51,940 nucleotides of DNA from an uncultured Bacteroidales bacterium. GTDB lineage: Bacteria > Bacteroidota > Bacteroidia > Bacteroidales > Marinilabiliaceae. Shown one piece after another: positions 8,336 to 15,936 of this stretch. The stretch's first letter is position 1. Each line of letters opens with the position of its first letter. The DNA lies in contig CALAVC010000213.1 of assembly GCA_937892095.1 (NCBI GenBank), positions 1 to 51,940 on the forward strand, written 5' to 3'. A program made the position numbers and the translations under genes. Under the pieces are notes generated by a model. It had not been told where the DNA came from and did not search any database. It saw only the letters and a list, made by a program, of their open reading frames with translations.

Positions 8336-8968
8336 CTACTGTTCGCTTTCGGAAGCAAGGTCGGTGCTGAGGTTTGTGCGATAGAGAAGCAATATTAATA
8401 CTATGCCTACGGATATGGCTGAGTCGGCAATGTTGAATACTGGTCGGAAGAACACAAAACTCTCGCCTCCCCATAGCGGAAACCAGTTGGGAAAGCGTCC
8501 TTCGATGAGTGGGAAGTATAGCATGTCGACTACTCTGCCATGTAGTAAGCCTGCATATCCACCATTGTCGGGCAAGAATGTGGCTACTTGGCCGAGTGAG
8601 GAGTCGAAGAGTAGACCGTAGAATATAGAATCTATGATATTGCCCACTGCGCCCGACAATACGAGCGCTAGACAGACCACATAGCCTGTTTTGCCTTCTG
8701 TGTGGCAAACCTTGTTGAGATAGTATCCTATGGCACCTACCGCAATAATGCGAAAGAGTGAGAGGGCTATTTTTGCCCAGTCGCCAGAGCCCAAACGCAT
8801 GCCGAAAGCCATTCCGGGATTTTCGACGAAGTGTATTTTGAACCAATCGCCAAACACAGCCACCTCGTCGCCGAGTTGCATGTTCGTCTTGACGAGTATT
8901 TTGACTACTTGGTCGACAACGAGGACGAGTATGATGACGGCGAGAGCAATTTTTGAATTGCGTGTCAC
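8336..8968 (-). CDS. lspA: Lipoprotein signal peptidase (signal peptidase II)
   Basis: The 210-residue inner-membrane aspartyl protease removes signal peptides from prolipoproteins after diacylglyceryl modification. Four hydrophobic segments are visible. The catalytic aspartates lie in GAVGNIIDSIFYG and PVFNIADSAISVG, as in known LspA proteins. It is longer than the E. coli enzyme because of an extra loop, as is usual in Bacteroidota. It lies 9 bases after the dksA-like gene and 7 bases before tatD. Its substrates would include the lipoproteins encoded in this window (HmuY-like, calycin-like, alpha-2-macroglobulin, OmpA-like and M28). Confidence 0.95.
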   Translation of the reverse strand: MTRNSKIALAVIILVLVVDQVVKILVKTNMQLGDEVAVFGDWFKIHFVENPGMAFGMRLGSGDWAKIALSLFRIIAVGAIGYYLNKVCHTEGKTGYVVCLALVLSGAVGNIIDSIFYGLLFDSSLGQVATFLPDNGGYAGLLHGRVVDMLYFPLIEGRFPNWFPLWGGESFVFFRPVFNIADSAISVGIVLILLLYRTNLSTDLASESEQ

Positions 8969-8977
8969 GATGTGTGT

Positions 8978-9361
8978 TTACTTATTTTTTTGCTTGGCTT
9001 CGATGCTGAGTGTTGCATGAGGCACAGCCATAAGTCTTTCCTTGGGTATTAGCTTGCCGGTCTCACGACATATTCCATAGGTTTTGTTTTCTATGCGGAC
9101 GAGAGCTGCTTGTAGGTTGGCTATGAACTTTTGTGCTCTTTCGGCTTGGCGGCTTGCTTCTTCTTTTGAGAGTACTGCTACACCATCTTCGAGACTATGA
9201 AATGTTGGCGAAGTGCCTTGAGTGTCGTTTGAGTTGGCATGTGTTACTTCGTTTTTATACATTTCGAAGTCTTGCTTTGCCTTGGCAAGTTTTTCGAGTA
9301 TCAGTTCTTTGAACTCTTGTAGTTCTTCGTCAGAATAGCGAGTTTTTTCTGTTGTACTCAT
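8978..9361 (-). CDS. TraR/DksA-family regulator with degenerate zinc finger
   Basis: The 127-residue protein has a coiled-coil N-terminal half (about 8-95) and the DksA C-terminal signature TYGICRETGKLIPKERL. Only one cysteine of the four-cysteine zinc finger remains (GICRETGK), and the second pair is replaced by a segment around VPHATLSIEAK. DksA proteins enter the RNA polymerase secondary channel and act with ppGpp on transcription initiation. The gene lies between ileS and lspA, with 50 bases after ileS and 9 bases before lspA. Low-cysteine DksA proteins are frequent in this phylum. The exact regulatory targets are unknown. Confidence 0.85.
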   Translation of the reverse strand: MSTTEKTRYSDEELQEFKELILEKLAKAKQDFEMYKNEVTHANSNDTQGTSPTFHSLEDGVAVLSKEEASRQAERAQKFIANLQAALVRIENKTYGICRETGKLIPKERLMAVPHATLSIEAKQKNK

Positions 9362-9411
9362 GGCGAAACTAATTAGTTGTGTTTGTTTGTATTGGACGAA
9401 TTGTGTCTCTC

Positions 9412-12400
9412 TTATAGTTTGCTTACGCTAACTGTAAGTTTCAAGCCGTCATCTATTTCTATTCCCGTGCCACTAACATTGGCTTGTGTGGCAATGGATG
9501 CTCCGAGTGTTTGCGACATGATATAGTCGGCATAGTCGGCTATGGCACTATCGGTTCGAGGGTCGGAGCTGATTAGTATGTTTACTTTGTCGGTTACGTC
9601 GAAGCCAGAATCTTTGCGTATGTTTTGTATGCGGTTGATGAGTTCGCGAGCAAGACCTTCTTTGCGCAACTCGTCGGATATTTCTATGTCGAGAGCTACG
9701 GTTAGCTTGCCTTCGTTGCCGACGAGCCAACCCGGTATGTCTTGGCTGATTATTTCGGCATCATCGAGGTCGAGGTTTACTTCTTGCCCATCTATGTTGA
9801 GCGTATAGTGTTCGTTTCGCTCAAAGACTGCAATGTCTTGTGTCGACATTTGGCTCATCTGTGCGGCTATGGCTTTCATCAGCTTGCCATACTTTGGACC
9901 GAGCGTCTTGAAGTTTGGCTTGATTGTTTTCTTTAGTAGTCCCTCGTCGTCGGAGATGAACTGCAACTCTTTGACGTTTACTTCGGTTAGGATGAGGTTT
10001 TGCACCTTCGATACTTGTTGGCGGAAGGTTTCGTCGGGTGCAGGTATCATTATTTTGCTGAGTGGCTGGCGTACTTTGATGTTGACTTTGCGACGTAGTG
10101 CAAGAATCATTGAGGATAGGCTTTGTGCGTATGCCATTCGTTCTTCGAGCGCTTTGTCGACGAGGCTATTGTCGGCAGTAGGCCACTCGGCAAGGTGTAC
10201 GGTGCTGTTCTTGCCAGTCAGGTCGCGGTAGATTCGTTCGGTTAGGAACGGAGCTATGGGCGCACTCATTACGACCACTTTTTGCAAGCATTCGTGGAGT
10301 GTTTGGTAGGCTGCGAGTTTGTCTTCGTTCATTTCGCCACCCCAGAATCGTTTGCGGTTGAGTCGGACGTACCAGTTGGAGAGATTCTCCATGACGAAGT
10401 CTTGAATGGCGCGTCCAGCGCGAGTGGGTTCGTAGCTTTCCATAGCGTCGGTTACTTCGGCCACGAGGGAGTTGAGTAGTGATATTATCCAGCGGTCTAT
10501 TTCGGTTCGCTTGGATAGTGGCACACTCTTTTCGTTGCCTGTGTAGCCATCGATGTTGGCGTAGAGGGCAAAGAATGAATATGTGTTGTAGAGTGTGCCG
10601 AAGAATTTGCGTCGAACTTCGTCGACGCCCGCTACGTCGAATTTTAGGTTATCCCAAGGTTGTGCATTGGTCAGCATGTACCAACGCACTGTATCAGGAC
10701 CATATTTTTCTATTACTTCGAATGGGTCGACGGCATTGCCAAGTCGTTTGGACATCTTGTTGCCGTTCTTGTCGAGTACGAGTCCGTTGGAAATGACGTT
10801 GCGGAAAGCTACGCTGTCGAAGCACATCGTGGCTATGGCATGTAGCGTAAAGAACCAACCACGAGTCTGGTCGACACCCTCGGCTATGAAATCGGCTGGG
10901 AAGGGGAGTGTGTCTTTATTTTCGAATGGGTAGTGATATTGAGCGTATGGCATGGCTCCGCTGTCGAACCATACGTCGATAAGGTCTGGCTCGCGGTGCA
11001 TTGGCTTGCCCGATGGCGATACGAGAACTACGCTGTCGATATATGGGCGGTGCAGGTCGATGTTTTTAGGGTCGTAATTAGTAGCCGACATATCACCTAC
11101 TTTGAAGTTTTTGTAGGGGTTGCTAGTCATGACACCTGCACTAACTGCACGCTCTATTTCGCTCATTAGTTCTTGCATAGAGCCTATGCAGATTTCTTCG
11201 TTGCCATCTTCGGTGCGCCAAATGGGCAGAGGTGTGCCCCAATAGCGAGAACGACTTAGATTCCAATCTTGCAAGTTCTCGAGCCAATTGCCGAATCGTC
11301 CACTACCTGTGTAGGGCGGTTTCCAATTGATTGTTTTGTTTAGCTCGATTAGGCGTTCTTTGACAGCTGTTGTCTTGATGAACCACGAGTCGAGTGGGTA
11401 GTATAGTACGGGCTTATCGGTGCGCCAACAGTGTGGGTAGCTATGGACGTGTTTTGCTACTCTGAATGCTTTGTTTTCTTTTTTTAGCTTGACGCAGATG
11501 TCTATGTCGAGTGTGGCGTCTTTGTCGGTAAGGGTGTCATCGTAGGCGTTTTTGACGTAGCGTCCGGCAAATTCAGAATAAGCCTCTATGCTGACAAAGT
11601 TCTTGACGTATTCGGGGTCGAGGTCTTCGATGTTGTAGAATCTGCCACGACGGTCGACCATAGGTTGTTCTTTGCCATTACGATCGACGAACATTAGAGG
11701 GACTATTCCAAAGTTTTTGGCCACACGAGCATCGTCTGCACCAAAGTCGGGAGCAATGTGTACGATGCCTGTGCCATCGGCAGTCGAGACGTAGTCGCCA
11801 CTGATGACTTCGAAGGCTTTGCCGTTGGGACGTGCGAATGGTAGCAATTGCTCATATTTGAGTCCTAATAGTTGTTTGCCAGTGTATTCGGCAAGCACAC
11901 GGTATGGCAGTTCTTTGTCGCCAACGTTATAGGTCATGGGCATATTGTCAGCTCCCGCGGAATAGTAAGACGACACGAGGTCTTTGGCAAGGAGGACAAC
12001 TTGTTCGGTGCCTGTGTAGGGGTTGAATGTGTGTAGGAGTTGGTACACTATTTTTTCGCCTACGCAAAGTGCGGTGTTGGATGGTAGTGTCCATGGTGTT
12101 GTTGTCCACGCAAGGAAATAGACCGGTAGTCCCTTAGCAAGACTGAAAATTGCTTCGCTCTGTTCGTTGCGGATAAGAGCAAATTGTGCTGTTGCTGTCG
12201 TGTCTTTGACGTCGCGATAGCAACCGGGCTGATTGAGTTCGTGCGAGCTAAGACCTGTTCCTGCTGCTGGTGAGTATGGCTGAATGGTGTAGCCTTTGTA
12301 GAGGAATCCTTTGTTATAGAGTTGTTTGAGCAACCACCACAAACTCTCTATGTAGCGATTGTCGTAGGTGATGTATGGGTCGTCCATATCTATCCAATAG

Positions 12401-12822
12401 CCCATTTGTTTGGTTAGGTCGCCCCATAACCCGATGTATTTCATCACCTCTTTGCGACACGCTGCATTGTATTCGTCTACGGATATTTTTGTGCCGATGT
12501 CTTCTTTTGTAATGCCGAGCATTTTCTCCACTCCGAGCTCTACTGGTAGTCCGTGAGTATCCCACCCTGCTTTGCGCACTACGCGATAGCCACGTTGCGT
12601 CTTGTAGCGACAAAAGCTATCTTTTATTGCACGTGCCATGACGTGGTGAATGCCAGGCTTGCCATTGGCCGAGGGAGGTCCGTCGAAGAAGACGAAAGAG
12701 GGTGCGTCAGCACGCTCTTTGAGACTGCTATTAAAGGCATCTTCGCTTTGCCATAATTCAGATATTTCTTTGGCTGTCTTGGTAAGGTCGAGTCCCTTAT
12801 ATTCGGCAAATCGTTTGGTCAT
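9412..12822 (-). CDS. ileS: Isoleucyl-tRNA synthetase
   Basis: The 1136-residue class I synthetase charges tRNA-Ile and edits valine. The HIGH-type motif reads GIHH at residues 57-60, after FFDGPPSANGKP. The KMSKR loop is at residues 689-693 and is followed by LGNAVDP. The CP1 editing domain between them contains the TTTPWTLPSNTAL segment. The C-terminal region carries an anticodon-binding domain and an extra DUF5915-like end instead of the E. coli zinc ribbon, the eukaryote-like type II IleRS that is often mupirocin-insensitive (family knowledge, not tested here). It leads the dksA-lspA-tatD operon. A well-placed promoter lies about 55 bases upstream. Confidence 0.96.
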   Translation of the reverse strand: MTKRFAEYKGLDLTKTAKEISELWQSEDAFNSSLKERADAPSFVFFDGPPSANGKPGIHHVMARAIKDSFCRYKTQRGYRVVRKAGWDTHGLPVELGVEKMLGITKEDIGTKISVDEYNAACRKEVMKYIGLWGDLTKQMGYWIDMDDPYITYDNRYIESLWWLLKQLYNKGFLYKGYTIQPYSPAAGTGLSSHELNQPGCYRDVKDTTATAQFALIRNEQSEAIFSLAKGLPVYFLAWTTTPWTLPSNTALCVGEKIVYQLLHTFNPYTGTEQVVLLAKDLVSSYYSAGADNMPMTYNVGDKELPYRVLAEYTGKQLLGLKYEQLLPFARPNGKAFEVISGDYVSTADGTGIVHIAPDFGADDARVAKNFGIVPLMFVDRNGKEQPMVDRRGRFYNIEDLDPEYVKNFVSIEAYSEFAGRYVKNAYDDTLTDKDATLDIDICVKLKKENKAFRVAKHVHSYPHCWRTDKPVLYYPLDSWFIKTTAVKERLIELNKTINWKPPYTGSGRFGNWLENLQDWNLSRSRYWGTPLPIWRTEDGNEEICIGSMQELMSEIERAVSAGVMTSNPYKNFKVGDMSATNYDPKNIDLHRPYIDSVVLVSPSGKPMHREPDLIDVWFDSGAMPYAQYHYPFENKDTLPFPADFIAEGVDQTRGWFFTLHAIATMCFDSVAFRNVISNGLVLDKNGNKMSKRLGNAVDPFEVIEKYGPDTVRWYMLTNAQPWDNLKFDVAGVDEVRRKFFGTLYNTYSFFALYANIDGYTGNEKSVPLSKRTEIDRWIISLLNSLVAEVTDAMESYEPTRAGRAIQDFVMENLSNWYVRLNRKRFWGGEMNEDKLAAYQTLHECLQKVVVMSAPIAPFLTERIYRDLTGKNSTVHLAEWPTADNSLVDKALEERMAYAQSLSSMILALRRKVNIKVRQPLSKIMIPAPDETFRQQVSKVQNLILTEVNVKELQFISDDEGLLKKTIKPNFKTLGPKYGKLMKAIAAQMSQMSTQDIAVFERNEHYTLNIDGQEVNLDLDDAEIISQDIPGWLVGNEGKLTVALDIEISDELRKEGLARELINRIQNIRKDSGFDVTDKVNILISSDPRTDSAIADYADYIMSQTLGASIATQANVSGTGIEIDDGLKLTVSVSKL

Positions 12823-12853
12823 CGGGCAAAAATATTAGACGATAAAATATGTT

Positions 12854-12868
12854 ATAGCCTAAGGGCTA
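12854..12868 (-). other. Small hairpin in the ileS leader
   Basis: A 5-bp inverted repeat (TAGCC and GGCTA) lies between the predicted ileS promoter and its start codon. It is short and may be incidental. There is no sign of a T-box. Confidence 0.25.
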
Positions 12869-12877
12869 ATTGGTCGG

Positions 12878-12909
12878 CAAATTTATTTAAAAATGGTTGT
12901 AAAAACAAA
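12878..12909 (-). promoter_or_regulatory. ileS promoter
   Basis: On the minus strand, TTTG (12909-12906), a 20-base spacer and TAAATTTG (12885-12878) match the Bacteroidota -33/-7 consensus exactly. The implied leader to the ATG at 12822 is about 50 bases. Confidence 0.75.
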
Positions 12910-12940
12910 TAGACTGTTTAAGGCATGGGTGCTGACGAAA

Positions 12941-12972
12941 TTTGAATAGCAACCAAAGTATCATTATTTTTG
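12941..12972 (+). promoter_or_regulatory. folE promoter
   Basis: TTTG at 12941-12944, a 20-base spacer and TATTTTTG at 12965-12972 give an exact Bacteroidota promoter, 25 bases before the folE ATG. It diverges from the ileS promoter; the two -33 boxes are about 31 bases apart. Confidence 0.8.
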
Positions 12973-12997
12973 TTGTGATAAGACATATTATTCAAGA

Positions 12998-13621
12998 ATG
13001 GCAGAAGTATTTAGTGCAGCAGAGCTGCAAGATAATCCAAATGTATATGACGAAGAAAAGACATTGCGATTGGCTTCGTACTATACGGGTGTGCTGACGA
13101 CACTGGGTGAAGACGTAAGTCGTGAGGGCTTGCAGAAGACTCCTGTAAGAATGGCTAAGGCTATGCAGTTTTTGCTCAAAGGATATGCCGAAGACCCTCA
13201 TGAGATATTGCGTGCTGCTATGTTTAGCGAGAAATATCAGCAAATGGTTGTTGTAAAGGATATAGAACTATACTCCATGTGTGAGCATCACATGTTGCCT
13301 TTCTTCGGTAAGGCGCATGTCGGCTACATTCCGCGCAACCATATAACGGGGCTTAGCAAGTTGCCACGAGTGGTGGATGCCTATGCGCGTAGGCTTCAGG
13401 TTCAAGAACGTTTGACTACACAAATTAAGGAATGCATTCAGGATACTCTTAATCCGCTTGGTGTGGCTGTTGTCATAGAAGCTCAGCACATGTGTATGCA
13501 GATGCGAGGTGTGCAGAAACAGAATGCTGTAACGACAACGTCAGATTTTACAGGTGCTTTTTTGAATAATTTGGCCACGCGTGAAGAGTTCTTTAATATT
13601 ATTGGCAGACGCATGCACTGA
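12998..13621 (+). CDS. folE: GTP cyclohydrolase I
   Basis: The 207-residue enzyme converts GTP to 7,8-dihydroneopterin triphosphate, the first step of tetrahydrofolate synthesis. Signature elements are TPVRMAKAM near residue 50, the zinc/active-site motif MCEHHMLPFFGKAHVGYIP, and MCMQMRGVQK with the second zinc-binding cysteine region. Length and motifs match the type IA family. It is a single-gene unit on the plus strand with its own promoter and a bidirectional terminator after it. Its coding strand is visibly G-richer than that of the neighbouring minus-strand genes. Confidence 0.96.
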   Translation: MAEVFSAAELQDNPNVYDEEKTLRLASYYTGVLTTLGEDVSREGLQKTPVRMAKAMQFLLKGYAEDPHEILRAAMFSEKYQQMVVVKDIELYSMCEHHMLPFFGKAHVGYIPRNHITGLSKLPRVVDAYARRLQVQERLTTQIKECIQDTLNPLGVAVVIEAQHMCMQMRGVQKQNAVTTTSDFTGAFLNNLATREEFFNIIGRRMH

Positions 13622-13645
13622 TTGGTAATTAACTTAAATAAACAA

Positions 13646-13679
13646 AAGTCCCATTCTGGCTTGTGCCGAATGGGATTTT
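13646..13679. terminator. Bidirectional terminator between folE and rprY
   Basis: A stem of TCCCATTC with GAATGGGA is extended by A/T pairs outside and by GGC/GCC inside. It is flanked by an A-run on the left and a T-run on the right, so it can serve both converging genes. Confidence 0.8.
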
Positions 13680-13708
13680 TAGTTTCTTTTCCTTAGATGC
13701 TTGTTCTG

Positions 13709-14398
13709 TTACATGACAAGCTTGTATCCTTTGCCGTGAACGTTTATTATTTCGACGCTTGGATCATCTTTGAGGTGCTTGCGTAGTTTGGTTATGTAGA
13801 CGTCCATACTGCGTGCATTGAAGTAGTTGTCGTCTACCCAAATTGTTTTTAGCGCCACGTTGCGTTCGAGCACCTTATTGGCGTTGGTGCAAAGCAACTT
13901 GAGTAGTTCGCACTCCTTAGTGGTGAGTTTTATTATGTTGTCGCCATCTATGAGTTGCTGCTTTTGAGTGTCGAAAGTGTAGCGCCCCATTTTATAAATG
14001 TCGAGTATTGGCGATTCGCCCGAGGTGCGTCGGAGGATGGCTTCTATGCGCATTATGAGCTCTTCCATGCTGAAAGGCTTAGTCAGGAAGTCGTCTGCAC
14101 CCAATTTGAAGCCTTGCAAGATGTCTTCTTTCATGTTGCGAGCTGTCAGGAATATGATGGGGATGTCCACATTAATCATCCTAACATCTTTGGCAAGAGT
14201 GAAGCCGTCTTTTTTAGGCATCATGACGTCGAAAACGCACAAGTCATACCTGTCGTTGTTGAAAGCGTTGTAGGCTTCCTCACCGTCATGCGTTAAGTCT
14301 GCTGCATAGCCTTTGGCTTGAAGGTATTCGCACAGCAAGACGCCGAGATTGTTGTCATCTTCGGCCAGTAGAATCTTGTGCTTTTTCTTTTCGTCCAT
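13709..14398 (-). CDS. rprY: OmpR/PhoB-type response regulator, RprY-like
   Basis: The 229-residue protein has an N-terminal receiver domain with the acidic pocket in LLAEDDN, the phospho-acceptor Asp57 (CVFDVMMPKKDG) and Lys107 (LTKPFS). A winged-helix DNA-binding domain occupies about residues 130-229. The sequence strongly recalls RprY of Bacteroides fragilis and Porphyromonas, a regulator linked to membrane and oxidative stress. It begins 8 bases after rprX ends, in the cyclase-rprX-rprY operon. The name rests on recognition of the receiver sequence plus the partner kinase. Confidence 0.88.
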   Translation of the reverse strand: MDEKKKHKILLAEDDNNLGVLLCEYLQAKGYAADLTHDGEEAYNAFNNDRYDLCVFDVMMPKKDGFTLAKDVRMINVDIPIIFLTARNMKEDILQGFKLGADDFLTKPFSMEELIMRIEAILRRTSGESPILDIYKMGRYTFDTQKQQLIDGDNIIKLTTKECELLKLLCTNANKVLERNVALKTIWVDDNYFNARSMDVYITKLRKHLKDDPSVEIINVHGKGYKLVM

Positions 14399-14406
14399 AT
14401 ACTTAG

Positions 14407-15936
14407 CTATTTATCTAATGGCAAATATATATTAAATTTTGTTCCTAAATTCAACTCACTGTCAACAGAAATTTTACCTCCGTGTTCTTCGACTACTGTT
14501 TTTACGTATGTGAGTCCGAGTCCGAAGCCTTTGATGTCGTGCCTGTCGCCTGTTGATACGCGGTAGAATTTATCGAATATCATTTTCTGATTTTCTTTCG
14601 ATATGCCTATGCCGTTATCCTTTATTGATATGACTATTTGTTTCTTTTCGTTAAAAGTCCGCACGTGTATCATGGGTGCGTCTCGACGATATTTAAGGGC
14701 GTTTTCGAGCAGATTGTGTATGACATTGGTAAAATGCACCTCGTCGATTTGTGCAACGGCATTGTCAGCATTTACTTTTAAGTCTATTTCTCCTCCAGCA
14801 TTTTCTATTTGGATGCGGAATGTGTTGACCACGTTTTCCACCACTTCGTTGATGTCTTTCTTGACAAGTCGAAGTTGCGCCTTGCCACTGTCGAAGCTTG
14901 CTATTTGCAATATTTTTTCTACTTGCGATGTCAATCGCTTGCCTTCGCTAATTATTATCTGTGCTTTGCTTCGGATGGAGTCTGGTTTTATGACGTCGGC
15001 AAGGTCGCTGGTCATCTGTGCTGCGAGCGATATGGTCGATATGGGCGTTTTGAACTCGTGGGTCATGTTGCCGATGAAGTCATTCTTAATTTGGTCGAGT
15101 CGCTTTTGGTGCTGGATGATGATAAGCGTGTAGACCGATAGCCCTATTACAAGCAACATAAATACGCACGTCGGGACAATTAGTCCGACAATGTCTTTGG
15201 TTAGTTGTGGTTGCTGAGCAAAATATAATCGCACGAAATGTGTCTTGGCGTGTAAGTCGTTTGGGAACAACTTGCGTTCGTAGACGTTGACTGCATTGGC
15301 TTCGCGAAACATTGGTGTAGAGAAGACCGTTTTGCCCGTTGAACTATAGACCGCAAATTCGTATGGTTCGGTGATTCCATTTTCGTCGAATTGCTGTTTG
15401 AAGAGTGCGTCTATCCTTATGGGGTTAATTCGTAATTCAATGGGTCGATCTTCAAAAAGACTTTTTGATTGTTTTACTTCAAGGTAGCGGATGCGTTGGT
15501 GTAAGACGTTGCAAAGCGTTTGTTGTACGTTGGCTGCGGCATCGTCTCCAAAAGGCTTCCGAAGGTTGGCGTGTCCGATGTCGGTGCTGAGCAGCATGCC
15601 GTCGCGAACTATTTCTGTTCTATAAAGTCCGAGGTTGTCGATCTTAAAATTGATTGTTGTCTCGGAAAAGGTGGTGTCTATTTCCGTCGCCGTTGTGTGT
15701 CCGAAACGACTTATGTCGTCGGTAGGCTGCTCGTGTATGTTGTCGAATCGGGATGCCATCAACTCATCGGTTTCGAGGCGTGAGATTACGTTGTCGGTGC
15801 ACTTGTTGACTGTTTGCCCAAATTGCTCTTGGCGTAGGTTGATGGCAACGTATATCCATTGGGTTTGTAATATTAGCAAACCGACAAGTGCTATTGGCAA
15901 GACAATGCAGATGAGTGTTATTGTTCGCTTGCTCAT
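14407..15936 (-). CDS. rprX: Sensor histidine kinase, RprX-like
   Basis: I start at the ATG at 15936, which overlaps the cyclase stop codon by one base (TGATG) and opens directly with a transmembrane helix. Upstream in-frame codons lie inside the cyclase. The product has 509 residues: an N-terminal helix, a periplasmic sensor region, a second helix, the H-box with His293 (THEFKTPIS), the N-box NLLENALKY, and glycine boxes DNGIGI and GFGLGLTYV. It is an intact kinase for the RprY-like regulator 8 bases downstream. Coupling to the cyclase implies shared control. Confidence 0.9.
   Translation of the reverse strand: MSKRTITLICIVLPIALVGLLILQTQWIYVAINLRQEQFGQTVNKCTDNVISRLETDELMASRFDNIHEQPTDDISRFGHTTATEIDTTFSETTINFKIDNLGLYRTEIVRDGMLLSTDIGHANLRKPFGDDAAANVQQTLCNVLHQRIRYLEVKQSKSLFEDRPIELRINPIRIDALFKQQFDENGITEPYEFAVYSSTGKTVFSTPMFREANAVNVYERKLFPNDLHAKTHFVRLYFAQQPQLTKDIVGLIVPTCVFMLLVIGLSVYTLIIIQHQKRLDQIKNDFIGNMTHEFKTPISTISLAAQMTSDLADVIKPDSIRSKAQIIISEGKRLTSQVEKILQIASFDSGKAQLRLVKKDINEVVENVVNTFRIQIENAGGEIDLKVNADNAVAQIDEVHFTNVIHNLLENALKYRRDAPMIHVRTFNEKKQIVISIKDNGIGISKENQKMIFDKFYRVSTGDRHDIKGFGLGLTYVKTVVEEHGGKISVDSELNLGTKFNIYLPLDK

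Noticed and set aside
12827..12834. Second TAnnTTTG match close to the ileS start
   Set aside because: It is only 5 bases from the ATG, would give an essentially leaderless transcript, and lacks a -33 box; the upstream promoter is far better.
12823..12880. T-box or other riboswitch controlling ileS
   Set aside because: The leader is only about 50 bases and holds just a 5-bp hairpin; T-box motifs are absent.
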